Shown here in pieces: positions 26,461 to 51,693 of a stretch of 64,000 nt of DNA. The stretch's first letter is position 1. The number at the start of each line of letters is the position of its first letter. Source of the stretch: Toxonevra muliebris (Eukaryota; Arthropoda; Insecta; Diptera; Pallopteridae); contig OY829328.1 of assembly GCA_963691655.1 (NCBI GenBank), forward strand, positions 86,370,400-86,434,399, in the 5' to 3' direction. The notes beneath the pieces are model-generated. The model made no database searches, was not told the origin of the DNA, and was given only the letters and a program-made list of their open reading frames with translations. The position numbers were made by a program, and so were the translations under genes.

Positions 26461-26530
26461 GCCTCCCAACATGGAAGACTTAAGAATACTAATTTTAACG
26501 CTTTGCCGCCACCGGGTTTTTAAAGCTTCT
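26461..26530 (-). promoter_or_regulatory. Probable promoter region of maltase 4
   Basis: A TATA-like TTTAAAAA (about 26,526-26,518) lies about 90-100 bp before the ATG on the minus strand. No clear initiator was found, so the start site is uncertain. Confidence 0.35.
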
Positions 26531-27399
26531 TGCCAGCGCTTGAATATTTAAAACTCTCATCCCACAAATGAGCAATAATTTCATAATTTTTAGTTGCTTA
26601 TCACCGCTTTTTATCTTTTCGCATGCACTTCATTTTCATTCGAGTGCATCTGAATTATTTGAGTGATATTTTTTTGCTTTTCTATAGTTCAACAAGGCAA
26701 GATACAAAAAAAAAAAAAAAAAACAAAAATGATTCCACTTTCTCAAGTTTAATGTCAACATCACGTTTAATTTGTACGAGTATTTGTATTTATAAAGTGT
26801 TTGTACTTAAACTACTCAATTGAGTGTATAATTTTAATTGAGCTTCTATTTGGTATATACAAATTGAAATGCGGCATACTTACAAATGTAAATAGAAACA
26901 TATAAATCGAAAATTTAAGAGGCATTAGAGGCACTTACCTTCTTTCTGCCTCAGAATACAGCATGCTTACAAAAGGGGCTGGCATTATTTAAAACAAACA
27001 CAGAGTAAGGGATAGCTAGTTCTGTAACTGTGTCAACCTTTCTTAAAATCAAATTGAAACAGATTCTCCGTTTATGCCACAGCAAGAAAAATTCAGTTAA
27101 AAATCATATTTTTATCAGAACCGTTCAGGCAGTCTAAAGAACAAAATTACACTATTAACAATTTAGTAACTTATAAAATCAAATGTCGAATGAACAAGTT
27201 TTTAAGGTGATTTCGCTAATTCTACAGGGTTAGATTTTTCTTCTATATCTGAAATTCTAAAGGAGGTCCAAAACCATAATTTCCCTTAAACATCAATAAT
27301 TTTATTTTAACATAATTTTATAGATTTATATTTGAATTTTTAGTATATTTTTTGATTTAGTTATAAAACTCTTAAAGAAGTAATTAATATATGAAGAGC
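26531..27399. other. Spacer between maltase 4 and the maltase pseudogene
   Basis: AT-rich, with a poly(A) run near 26,705-26,723. Nothing gene-like is seen apart from the expected 3' flank of the pseudogene. Confidence 0.5.
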
Positions 27400-27874
27400 T
27401 TAATCCGATTCCACAATAATAGTCTCATATGGTTGCAACGGGAAATTATTCAGAGCAATAAGATCACTATAAAGTATACAAAAAAAAATATTCAGTTCCA
27501 GAAAAATTAAGTCTCCAAATGCCATTCTGTAGCAACTCTCCAAACTCATTAACTTACCCTACTTTACGCGCTGATATGCCATTCATAATTTTAGTTTTAA
27601 AACTACCGCTCGCACGCAAAACCTCCACCGCATTCAATGTGGTATCGGTACCCAAAACATTTGCCAACATAATATATGTCTTCTCGTTGGCAAGTGATCT
27701 AGAATCGAAAGGAAAAATTATACCAAAAAATGCCGAATTTCATATCAGAGTTTTACCTTTTAATTTATTTATTTATTTAGTCTATGGAATTTACATCCTT
27801 ACAGACTAGGTATAACAATTCAACTAATAATAATAAATTGAAGTGCAAATTTATACAATAATACAGACTTAATG

Positions 27875-30865
27875 CTAGATAGTTTCTATGAGAAGCATTT
27901 TAAAACTTTTTTTTGCAATTGAAAAATCTAAAAAATGTTCTTCAGCGATTCTATTATATATCGTTAAAGCCCTGGTAATGGGTTCATTTGAGGCATAATT
28001 AGCTTTGTGGAGATTTACGTTAAATGTATGACATAGACGCAAATTCCGCGCAGGTACTTTAAAAGTAATCAATTCTAATAAATACGAGCAGTCAATATTG
28101 CCACAGATAATGTCATATACAAACATTAATGAGAGAGTTGCTCTTCTAGTTTCAAGCGATTTTAAGCTCAAAAGCAAGCATCGCGCATTATAGGATGGAA
28201 GTGGTTCCACAAAATTTAGGGATCGCAAAGCGTATTTAATGAAAATTTTTTGAATACGCTCGAGACGGTTGGAATGTACAGCATAGAACGGGTTCCAAAT
28301 AAATGCTGCATATTCTAGCTTTGAGCGGACAAAAGAACTATATAGCAACTTATGTGTATATGGGTCCTTGAACTCAGAACTATTTCGACGAACAAATGCC
28401 ATACCGGAGTAAGCTTTTGGAATAATGTAATTGAGATGCTGCACAAATGAAAGGCAAGAGTCAAAAATAACTCCAAGATCCAATATTTCCTTTAGCGAAT
28501 TGAGACAGTTATTAGCAATACTAAATGAGGATGAGATTGGGTTGCGCAGTCTAGAGAAAGTAATATGCGAACATTTAGTATAATTAAGATGTAAATGATT
28601 GGCTGTACACCAATTAACAAAATTATTGAGTTCAGATTGTAAGATGTTAATGTCCGATAAATTTCTAATGGCAAGATATAATTTTAAGTCGTCAGCATAT
28701 AAAAGATAATTTACTCTAGAGAAACAACCCCCCACGTCATTAATAAATAATATGAATAGTAAGGGACCAAGTATACTACCCTGGGGGACACCAGATGTTG
28801 CTATGAAAGACTTTGACCTTACTCCATCAATCAATACATAGCAGCATCTTTGATGAAGGTATGATTTGATCCATTGCAGAAACGTAGAATGGAAACCCAT
28901 TTTTAACAGCTTAGAAATCAGAATACTATGCGAAACTTTGTCAAAGGCTTTCGAGAAGTCAGTGTATATAGTGTCAACTTGGCAGCCTGATTCAAATGAA
29001 GTGATACAATATTTTGTGAAAACTGCAAGATTGGTTACAGTTGAGCGACCTAACACGAAACCATGTTGATTCGGAGAGATCAATCTTTTTACTGCAAAAA
29101 ATACTTTGTCTTTGACAATGCTTTCAAAAAGTTTTGATATAGTTGAGAGCTTAGAGATGGGTCTATAATTAGAAATATTACACTTATTACCTTTTTTTAA
29201 TACAGGCGAAACTAAAGCAACTTTCCATTTGTCAATAAAAATACCAGTGCTGAGTGATTTGTTAAAGATAAGTTTCAATGGCGTAACAAGAGAGTCAGCA
29301 CATTTTTTTATTAACAATGGCGATACACCATCAATATCTAATTTAGAGGAATTTTTAAGATTTATGATCCCATTTATAACATCTGCATCTGTTAGTATTA
29401 ACGAACCGAAATCAACAGATGATACAATATTCAACAAATTAGAATCATCCACTTCGACTTGAGGATCAAAATTAGCCAGGAAATAATCAGAGAAAAGATT
29501 AACAGTATCATGGATAGAGTATGATACTTTATCATCCAAGAACATAGAACTAGGCATACTGGAGCAGGTTTTTTTGCTCTGCACAAAATTCCAGAATGTT
29601 TTTGGATCCAATTTAATTGATTTTTCAAATTGCATGATATATTGATTGTATAAAAATTTATCTAAACAATTAAATTCACGTGAATAATATTCATATTTTG
29701 ATTTATGAGTGGCATCATTAGTTGCTGTATATAATTTATAAAATTTATTTCGACGGTTCTTAAGTTTTTTTAGGCCAACAGTATACCAGGGCAATTTATA
29801 AACTTTTTGTTTCTTAAAGGGAACATTTTTAGTAAAAATCTGAAAAACATTTTTAAGAAATAGTTCAAAGCAGTGAGAGACATTGTTTTGATAAAACATG
29901 TACTCCCATTGAATACTGTTTAACAAGTAATTAATATCATCAAAATTACATAAATTGAAATTAAAATTACAACTGATATTATCTTGAGGAAGTTTGGGAT
30001 AAATATAAAATTCAATTTCTAAGACTAAAGGGACATGATGCATATCAGAAGATGAAATTGGAAAACTACATTTATTTAGTTCATACTTAAGATTATCATT
30101 AATGAAAATTAGGTCAAGTAATCTATTTAGCTTATTGTGAAACGAATTAATTTGAACTAAATCTGCAGAAAACAAACTGTCAATAAAATTTATTTCATGT
30201 GCATGATTTATATTACTGGGTGTTAATACTGTAGCATTAGATAAGTACGACCACTTAACCATATTTAAATTGTAATCCCCAAGTATAACAAGATGACAGT
30301 TCTCACCACTATCAGCCGAAATGTGGGTTATATTTTCAACATGAGCAGCATAAACGGCATCAGAGCTGTTAGGCGGGATGTACGAAGCACATATTTTTAA
30401 CATACCTAGTGGACTTGAAACTGATACACTAAGCTGGTCCAAAAGAGTATCAGAGTTATGCAGGGATATTAACGAAGATTGTAACACACGATTGATAGCT
30501 ATGAGAACACCACCACCTCTATTACAGCCAGTCGTTACAGCATCACGATCCTTACGATAGACGTGATATAAGTTAAGATCACAAATTTCACCATCAAAAA
30601 AATCCATATTTAGCCATGTTTCAACGAGAATTATTATATCATAGTCGGCCTGAGAAATAGCTGCGTATATGGTCTTCAGTTTTGTCCTCATTCCAGATAC
30701 GTTGTGATAGTATAGTTTTAGGTTGTTTATTTGTTTATGATTACCCAAATTATTATTACTCGGGCCATTAGACTGACAGTAAGGTTGAGCAATTGTATTA
30801 ATTGCTGTATTCGTTATGGATCCAATAAAGGAATACCTTTCTTTTGAAAAAAAAGAAACGGGCAC
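27875..30865 (-). CDS. LINE ORF2: endonuclease and reverse transcriptase, 996 aa
   Basis: Makes the nick in target DNA and copies the element RNA into it. The N-terminal apurinic-type endonuclease shows YHNVSG (about 53-58), ETW (82-84), GDYN (196-199) and SDMHH (273-277). The reverse transcriptase shows NYRPIS (566-571), DFSKAFD (636-642), SGVPQG (691-696) and YADD (723-726). A C-terminal region follows with no RNase H motif that I can see. The ATG at 30865 lies within the end of ORF1, so translation probably relies on re-initiation or another start. No stop codon or frameshift interrupts it. It encodes an element protein, not a host gene. Confidence 0.93.
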   Translation of the reverse strand: MPVSFFSKERYSFIGSITNTAINTIAQPYCQSNGPSNNNLGNHKQINNLKLYYHNVSGMRTKLKTIYAAISQADYDIIILVETWLNMDFFDGEICDLNLYHVYRKDRDAVTTGCNRGGGVLIAINRVLQSSLISLHNSDTLLDQLSVSVSSPLGMLKICASYIPPNSSDAVYAAHVENITHISADSGENCHLVILGDYNLNMVKWSYLSNATVLTPSNINHAHEINFIDSLFSADLVQINSFHNKLNRLLDLIFINDNLKYELNKCSFPISSSDMHHVPLVLEIEFYIYPKLPQDNISCNFNFNLCNFDDINYLLNSIQWEYMFYQNNVSHCFELFLKNVFQIFTKNVPFKKQKVYKLPWYTVGLKKLKNRRNKFYKLYTATNDATHKSKYEYYSREFNCLDKFLYNQYIMQFEKSIKLDPKTFWNFVQSKKTCSSMPSSMFLDDKVSYSIHDTVNLFSDYFLANFDPQVEVDDSNLLNIVSSVDFGSLILTDADVINGIINLKNSSKLDIDGVSPLLIKKCADSLVTPLKLIFNKSLSTGIFIDKWKVALVSPVLKKGNKCNISNYRPISKLSTISKLFESIVKDKVFFAVKRLISPNQHGFVLGRSTVTNLAVFTKYCITSFESGCQVDTIYTDFSKAFDKVSHSILISKLLKMGFHSTFLQWIKSYLHQRCCYVLIDGVRSKSFIATSGVPQGSILGPLLFILFINDVGGCFSRVNYLLYADDLKLYLAIRNLSDINILQSELNNFVNWCTANHLHLNYTKCSHITFSRLRNPISSSFSIANNCLNSLKEILDLGVIFDSCLSFVQHLNYIIPKAYSGMAFVRRNSSEFKDPYTHKLLYSSFVRSKLEYAAFIWNPFYAVHSNRLERIQKIFIKYALRSLNFVEPLPSYNARCLLLSLKSLETRRATLSLMFVYDIICGNIDCSYLLELITFKVPARNLRLCHTFNVNLHKANYASNEPITRALTIYNRIAEEHFLDFSIAKKSFKMLLIETI

Positions 30866-32001
30866 ACCTTAACATTAGCAGGCCATAGTGCTGGGTTCAG
30901 CAGTTTGTTGTAATGTGACGAAGAGATGCCAAGTTTAAAGCTTACTCTTTTTAAAGAATCAGCAGCAACACCTCTCTTTATTAGTGTGCGGCAAAAAATT
31001 AGAGAAGCATCAATGTCTGCATGTTTCGAGACATAATCAATTATGTTTTCTTCAGAAACGGAGGGCTTAAAAAACGATAAGTGGAGCCATTTCCAACGAA
31101 CAGCAACACCAAGCTCACTGTTTGAACTACTCCCAACAACAATCGCATTGTTTTTGATTCGTTTTCTTATTACACCATTAGTGATCGGAGAAGCAACAGC
31201 AAGATCAGAAGAATGTTTAACAGCAGAGGCAGCAGCAGCAGCATAAGAGAGAGGTAAACTAACGTTAGCATCAGCAACGGTAGATTCAATAGCAACAGAT
31301 TCGGCATGTGAGAGAGCAATACAAGCACCAATTTCGCTGTCATCATTAATGACGACAATATCAGCGTCAACGCTATCATTATCCATAGCATTATCTATAG
31401 TAGCTGAAGAGCCAGAGTTAGTTATTTTTGGCTGCGTAGAATTAGGCTGCGAACATGATTTAATGACAGGAGCTTTCGTTAAATTGCGCGAGAGTGGTTG
31501 AGAAGAGCGAGCAATAGATAGAGCACTGGCATTATTATTACCGTTTTTATTTGACGAGTGAACGAGTGCAGGCGAGTTAGATGTTATGCTCTTTCGACCA
31601 GCATTGGATAGCAATTGCATTCGATTAGGTTCAATGACCTTAGCTTTAGAGCGCGTGTAAATTTTGTTTATAGTAGTTGGTGTATTATTAGTTGTTGTAT
31701 TATAATTATTTGAGGTGTTACCCAAATCAGCTGGGATAGATGACTGCGTGTTGTTGAAAGAATTTAGAAATTCACTTAGCACATTCAAGTTATTCCGGAC
31801 TTCATTTATTTTGGATTGCGAAAATGGAGCGGGGCGATTGGTACAACCATCGCATCTATAGACAATATTTTTATTGATCTTTATTATATTTAAAATATTA
31901 GAGTTTAGCTTAGAGCACTTAATATGAACTTTGAGATAGCAGACACCACATGTAATGTTTTCATCTGCTAAGCAGTGCAAGTTACATTTTATGCAAATCA
32001 T
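30814..32001 (-). CDS. LINE ORF1: PHD-finger nucleic-acid-binding protein, 395 aa
   Basis: The start at 32001 is preferred over the upstream in-frame ATG at 32100, because it begins just before a Cys4-His-Cys3 finger: C3, C6, C18, C21, H26, C29, C50, C53. A PHD-like finger at the N-terminus of ORF1 is known from CR1-group elements. The middle is Ser/Asn/Ala-rich and low in complexity. The last ~90 residues (WKWLHLSFFKP onward) form the conserved basic C-terminal domain. Presumed RNA chaperone that packages the element transcript. About 120 nt of 5' UTR precede it. Confidence 0.85.
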   Translation of the reverse strand: MICIKCNLHCLADENITCGVCYLKVHIKCSKLNSNILNIIKINKNIVYRCDGCTNRPAPFSQSKINEVRNNLNVLSEFLNSFNNTQSSIPADLGNTSNNYNTTTNNTPTTINKIYTRSKAKVIEPNRMQLLSNAGRKSITSNSPALVHSSNKNGNNNASALSIARSSQPLSRNLTKAPVIKSCSQPNSTQPKITNSGSSATIDNAMDNDSVDADIVVINDDSEIGACIALSHAESVAIESTVADANVSLPLSYAAAAASAVKHSSDLAVASPITNGVIRKRIKNNAIVVGSSSNSELGVAVRWKWLHLSFFKPSVSEENIIDYVSKHADIDASLIFCRTLIKRGVAADSLKRVSFKLGISSSHYNKLLNPALWPANVKVCPFLFFQKKGIPLLDP

Positions 32002-32947
32002 AATGGCGAATATGCCAAAATAAAAAGTTTTTAAAATGTTTATTATTTTCTTGTTTAAATATAATGTAAGACAGAGAGCAGAAAAAATGCGACCGAACAC
32101 AATGAGAGTAATTTTCCGAATGTTGCCAACACATTTTCTCCTAGCGCTCCATATGTGAAATCACCATATTGTAAAGTCTTTGACTTGCGTAATTCTACCA
32201 TTTCTTTGTATATATTCAAGTGTGATTTACTATCACTACGTTCAGTCTCCACATTAATTGTTTCATAATTTGGATTGACAGGCAGCCAGGTTTTGTTACT
32301 GTTGGAGAATCCTGCATTGACACTATTGCTCCATTGGAATGGTGTACGCTCTGGGTCACGTGAAAGATTTGCGTATATTTCTGGATTGGAATTCAATGCC
32401 TGCGGATCACGACTATCCTCCCAACTGATATTGCCATCTGTCATGCCAATCTCTTCACCCTGTGTGAAAAGAAGAATCATTGAAATAGCTAATCTAAAAG
32501 TTTACACTTTAAAACTTACATTATAAGTGACACTAACGCCGGGCAGGAACATTTGCAGCATATTCATTGTATCAATACGATTCTCACCATAACGAGTACC
32601 CACGCGTCTACGATCATGATTGCCCATCTGAAATATAGTAATACCATTAATTTTGTCATCAATGTTCTTCATATCTCAGCGCACTTCCACTGACTTACCA
32701 CCCAATTGGCGGTCTTGCCCGCGGGCAACTTTTTATAATTTTTACAAAGCCACTCGCCGGCAATTGCGTATTATCTCCATTGTCTCCATTATTACCGCCA
32801 CTAATAAATTGAAAATTGAACGGTATTTGAGCACCTTGTGTGGTGCTATTACCATAAATTTGCATAACATATTTAATCGGAGACCATGCCTCAATCATTA
32901 GTACACGTGTATCTCCGCCATGTATGCGTTGATAGTCATCCATCAAC

Positions 32948-33653
32948 TGACGCCATTGATAAACCATGTCAATAGTTTCGGGCTGATCTTGTGTATAGAT
33001 GTGTGAAAGATAGTTAACATCGAGAGGATCATTTGTAGTATTACTTAACGGTTCATCAGGATAATGACCATTGGAATCGGGTTCTATTTCAAAACACCAA
33101 GGCACTGCATCTACACGAAAACCAGCAACACCACGATCTAACCAATAAGTGAGTACGCGTTTCATTTGTGCCACTACTGCGGGATTACGGTAATTGAGAT
33201 CAGGTTGCTGCACAGCAAATTGATGTAAATAATATTGTTGACGTTGATCATTCCATTCCCAAGCGCTGCCACGGAATGCTTGTAACTAAACACGTATAAG
33301 AGTTAAAATAAAAATTCTACATCATAGATGGAGAGATAATGACTTACCCAGTTGTTAGGCGGCACTCGTTCACCATTTTCGTTTACGTAACCATCATGCC
33401 ACACATAGTAATCTTCATAACCTTTTTCGCGGCGCACTGATTTCTTAAACCATTCATTCTCATCACTCGAATGATTTGGCACAAAATCCAATATCACTTT
33501 TAAGCCCAAAGCGTTTGCCTTGGCCATTAGTGCTTCAAAATCATCCAAATTACCATACTCAGGTTGTATATCGAAAAAGTCAGCGATATCATAACCAAAA
33601 TCTACCATCGGTGAAGTGAATATGGGCGAAAGCCAAGTGGCTGTCACACCAAT
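32948..33653 (-). repeat. Near-identical tract shared with maltase 4 (25,481-26,186)
   Basis: 706 bp aligned without gaps to 25,481-26,186, with only two differences found by eye (in the GGCACCGCATCCACACG area). The 62-bp intron 1 is identical. Sequence on both sides diverges abruptly. This is the pattern of interlocus gene conversion. Confidence 0.9.
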
Positions 33654-33896
33654 GTCCTTCAGGTACTCCAATTTTGAGGTAATTCCTTTCAAATCACCAA
33701 CCCCATCACCATCGGAATCCATAAAAGAACGTGGATAGATTTGATAAAATTGTGCTACTTGCCACCAATCACGAGTTGCCGTTTTCGTTGATCCCTCAGC
33801 ACCACCACTGCCTGTGTAGGCTAACGTTGTGTGCTGCTCACAGCAGAGGAGCATGAGACTAAGAAATGTTAAAGTTAGTAACCTCATTATAAACAT

Positions 33897-34494
33897 AAAT
33901 TTTGTTCTAAACCGCTAAAATTAAATATTGCTGTCCTCTCTCTGGAAGGCTTAAATACACTAATGCTTAGACCTTAGTGCTTGCGAGATTTTAAAGTTTC
34001 TTTTGCCCGTTATCACTGCATTTTATCACTTCACATACATACACTTCATTTTCTTTCAAGTGCATCTCTAAATTTTCAGTGAAATTTTCCAATACACTAG
34101 TCAAAATTGCAAGATGCTTGAACAAGACAAGTTTGAAAAATTTAAGTTTTATGCAAACATCACATTTAATTTGATTGTATTTATTATTTATTTGCAACAC
34201 TGTTTGTCTCCGCTTAGATGAATGTAAATATTAAATTGAATTTCTTAAATCAATCACATGATTCGCTTACCCAAATCACATCATTTCAATCAAGTGATTT
34301 AATTATTTTAATCAAATGATTCAATAGTTCGAATAAATCCAATTCTTTGAATTTATGATTTATTTCAACAAAAATATGAACAATTTATGAAGTAGTTAGT
34401 ACCAAAATTATAACTAAATGTGCTTATGAATGCATATAAACAAAATGAACAGTCATTTTTAATGAATAAACAAGTAACTAGTACTACAAATTTT
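33897..34494. other. Spacer between the pseudogene and maltase 6
   Basis: Contains the old promoter region of the pseudogene and, at about 34,240-34,345, several variants of the near-palindrome CAATCACATGATT spaced 20-25 bp. No gene was seen. Confidence 0.5.
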
Positions 34495-41720
<7,226 letters not shown>

Positions 41721-43798
41721 ATGAGAACGTCTTGGTCTCTAGCAATTTTATTGCTTGCCTTTGCCACCACCAGCATAGCAGCGAAATCATGGTGGGAAAC
41801 TGCATCATTCTATCAAATTTATCCGCGTTCCTATAAAGATAGCAATGGCGATGGTGTCGGTGATCTTAACGGTGTCACCAGTACTTTGCCTTACTTGAAA
41901 GAAATTGGAATCACAGGAACATGGCTGTCACCGTTCCTTAAATCCCCAATGGCCGATTTCGGTTATGATATCTCCGATTTTAAAGCAGTCGATCCACTAT
42001 TCGGTACAATGGCCGATTTTGAAAATATGGTGAGACAAGCCAAGGCGTTGGGTATACGTATCATTCTTGATTTTGTGCCCAACCATTCCAGTGATGAATG
42101 TGAATGGTTTAAGAAGTCTGCTGCCCGTGATCCCTTATATAAAGACTATTACGTTTGGCATCCCGGTAGGATAGATTGGAATGGTGCTCGTCAGCCCCCA
42201 ACAAATTGGGTGAGCGTATTTCGTGGATCCGCTTGGACATGGCACGAAGGCAGACAGGAATACTATTTACATCAGTTCGATAAGAAACAACCCGATTTGA
42301 ATTACCGCAATCCACAAGTTCAAGAAGAAATGAAAGTAAGTGGACTGACTAGGGATTTTGAAATACGACTTAAATGATTATAATTTATTATTTTATAGGA
42401 AGTTTTACGTTTCTGGTTGCGTAAAGGTGTCGATGGTTTCCGTGTTGATGCCATTCATCATGGTTATGAAGCTGCCCCCGATGCTTACGGTAATTACCCC
42501 GATGAGCCTGTAAATCAATGGAATAATGATCCAGAGGATTACGGTTACACAAATCACATTCACACCACCGATCAACCTGAGACCCCATTATTGGTCTTTG
42601 AATGGCGTAGGGTTTTACAGCAGTTCCAAAGGGAAAATGGTGGAGATGAAAGGTAAGGAAGCCCGCACGTGATGATAGGGAAGTTAGTGTTTTCACGTGT
42701 AAACCTCATTTTTCTTCTAGAATTCTTATGGTTGAAACTTGGTCACCCATCGATGAAACCATCAAATACTATGGCAATGCAAATAACGATGGTGCACAAA
42801 TTCCATTTAATTTCCAAATGATTAGCTACTTGCAACCAAACTCCGATGCTTATCATTACGTTGATCTAATCAATGCTTGGCTTTATCGCATGCCAGCGGG
42901 CAAAGTAGCCAATTGGGTCGTAAGTATAAACCAAATAACTGCAAAACTGAGTTGAAAAATTAACTTTAAAATTCCACTTGCATAGATCGGCAGTCACGAT
43001 AAGAATCGTGTCGGCTCCCGCTATGGTGAGAATCGCATCGATATGTTCAACATAATGCTGCTCACTCTACCCGGTTGCAGTATTACCTATCAAGGTGAAG
43101 AGATTGGCATGCTTGACGTTTGGATCTCATGGAAAAATACCGTCGATCCACAAGCTTGCAATAGTTATGAAGAAGGTTTTGAATATCGTTCTCGCGATCC
43201 AGCACGCACACCATTCCAGTGGAATAGTTCACCAAATGCTGGTTTCAGTACTGCACAAACAACATGGTTACCCGTTTCGGATAATTATCGCCAATTGAAT
43301 ATGGAAAGTCAGCGTAATGTCGCTCTCAGTCATTTGAATATATTCAAGCAATTGCAGCAAGTGCGTAAGGAAACTACAATGCAAAATGGTGCTGGTGAAG
43401 TGAAAGCGGTCAACCGTTATGTGTTGGGTATTAAACGGTAGGTACAGCACTCTTATAGTTTTTGAGATATCATTTAAATTCCCTTCTAATCTTTCATTGT
43501 AGCTCATTGAGTGGTGATTATACTTTCATTACGTTACTCAACATTTTCGATTCAATTGAGAATTTCAATTTGAACACAATTTTTTCGGGATTGTCTGGTG
43601 AATTGGAATTTGTTATGGCCAATGATAAATCGTTGCATCAAAAGGGGTAAGATTTGATTTCTCTTGGGCGTTGAGTTCTTTGAATAACCTAAAAAATTTC
43701 TTCTTCTTTTTTAATTGAATAGCGATAAGATTCCTAGTAATTTTGTTACGCTTATGCCATACGAATCGATTGTTTTGAAAACTACAACCAGAATGTAA
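41721..43798 (+). CDS. Alpha-glucosidase (maltase) 7, 579 aa, GSHD variant
   Basis: GH13 alpha-glucosidase of the third type. Exons: 41721-42335, 42399-42652, 42721-42919, 42986-43437, 43503-43646 and 43723-43798. The intron after GDLNG is missing. An extra intron after GGDER (also at that place in maltase 9) splits the barrel region. The second ATG was chosen because it starts a clean signal peptide ([20 protein letters not shown]). Catalytic set: DFVPNHS, D222 in GFRVDAIH, E295 in VETWSPI, H360-D361. The conserved GNHD motif reads GSHD (S359), and Val-Pro after the nucleophile is Ile-His. His and Asp remain, so activity is likely but specificity may have shifted. A poly(A) signal AATAAA lies at 43,995. 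Confidence 0.92.
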
Positions 43799-47863
<4,065 letters not shown>

Positions 47864-49020
47864 GTAATTCAGCCAAAAATGAAATTAGCTAAAACCAATA
47901 AATTTTGTTTGAAAACATTAATATGCTTTAGTTTTCTAAATATCTATTATATGTTTACAGCATAAAGTTGAGTTTTTTTAAATGAGAGGGCATGAGATTT
48001 TTATCGCAAATTGTTCTGGTTCTTTAGACTCTCTAGGTCCTAACTAAATTCCACTTAATATCTAAAGTAATCGGGTATCAGGAAATATTTCAAGTTATGA
48101 AGTATCTAAGCAAAGTTCAAGTAGTTTAAGGGGAAATACTCCAGAAGTTGACCTTAATCCCTTTCCACAGAAAATAAGCCATTTATGGGCTTAGGAGCAT
48201 CAATAGTCTGGAGTTTTCATCACTTAGTACTTCAGTCTTATAAGTGGTAGGTCCTTATATAGATCACCTGCATCTCATCCGGAAGGATGAACTGAGATGA
48301 TCAAAGAGGATTGCAGATTTTCAACAGAGCTCTTCATTTTGGATAGGCCAATCTTAATACTTAAAATAATCGGGAACCTGGAAGTCTCAGCTATAATAAG
48401 CCCGACCTGAATCCCTTTTCAAGAGAAATATAACCATGCAAATTGATTTTGGCACCAACATTTTTTCTTCTCAAGAAACCTCGCTGATGGACTTAAAATT
48501 TGTTATGTTTAGATGGATGTAAGATATTTTATAACTTGGCACTCCGATGGATAGGCTAGTTCTTTTGGTACCTTCGAGTCAAATTCGTATTCTCTTTAAT
48601 TCACAGACAGAGTGATTCTCGACCACCATCATGCATTAGAGTGATCCATAATTGAAGATTAAAGTTTTTAATGGAGCTCATCATCTTTGCTAGGTCCCAT
48701 GAAAACCTTCGTGTCGAAGAGAAAAAAAAACTTTCTCGTGAATTATCAAAAAAATCAATCGCAAACTTTTAAAGGTTTCAAGCTCAAAATTGAAATACTT
48801 CTAAAACTTCTAAATATTTTTATATCACGTGAACAAACCTTTATAATTTCCGATATAAGTTTTGAATGAATGGTTGGTATCATGGAGGCAAACTTATGGT
48901 ATACTTATCACAACCACTAAACTTTTCAAGTAATAAAATAATAAATGAAATTAATTGCTATTTATTATTATTACTTATGTATTATTACAATTCAATAAAA
49001 ATAGCCGAAATACTTTAACA
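47864..49020. other. Convergent spacer between maltases 8 and 9
   Basis: About 1.15 kb between two stop codons. It holds both 3' UTRs. No coding or repeat structure is recognised. Confidence 0.55.

Positions 49021-51693
<2,673 letters not shown>

Larger units (their letters stand above)
27764..32122 (-). mobile_element. Non-LTR retrotransposon (CR1/Jockey-like LINE), ~4.36 kb, both ORFs open
   Basis: Inserted in the same orientation as the host pseudogene. The 5' end (about 32,122) begins CATTCGG. The 3' end carries a short TAAA-type tail, AATAAATAAATAAA. ORF1 and ORF2 are both uninterrupted and overlap by 52 nt. The boundaries are set by alignment of the broken exon to maltase 4. At most a very short target duplication is compatible with the junctions. 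The PHD-type zinc finger in ORF1 and the tail of short repeats fit the CR1 group, but Jockey-like is possible. The near-complete length and open frames suggest a recently active copy. Confidence 0.9.
27400..33896 (-). pseudogene. Maltase 5 pseudogene, split by a LINE
   Basis: Closest relative of maltase 4. Remnant exons: 33896-33348, 33285-32699, 32627-32520, 32459-32123 (interrupted), 27763-27757 (last 7 nt of the same exon), 27698-27558 and 27466-27400. There are two independent lesions. First, exon 2 lacks 13 nt relative to maltase 4 (the codons for Trp-Met-Asp-Asn and part of Met, at about 32,728). It is 587 nt where 594 plus a 6-nt in-frame insertion would be expected, so the frame shifts just before the NWV splice junction. 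Second, a LINE is inserted within the codons for the GENVLA-(I)KR end of exon 4. The exons on both sides otherwise keep frame and splice sites, so inactivation looks recent. A truncated protein with an incomplete (beta/alpha)8 barrel is the most it could make. Confidence 0.93.

Noticed and set aside
28492..31391. Small ORFs on both strands within the LINE
   Set aside because: They are shadows of ORF1 and ORF2 in other frames.
32002..32100. Longer ORF1 start in the LINE at 32100
   Set aside because: The added 33 residues are hydrophobic and lie next to the element's 5' end. The ATG at 32001 begins directly before the PHD-type finger.
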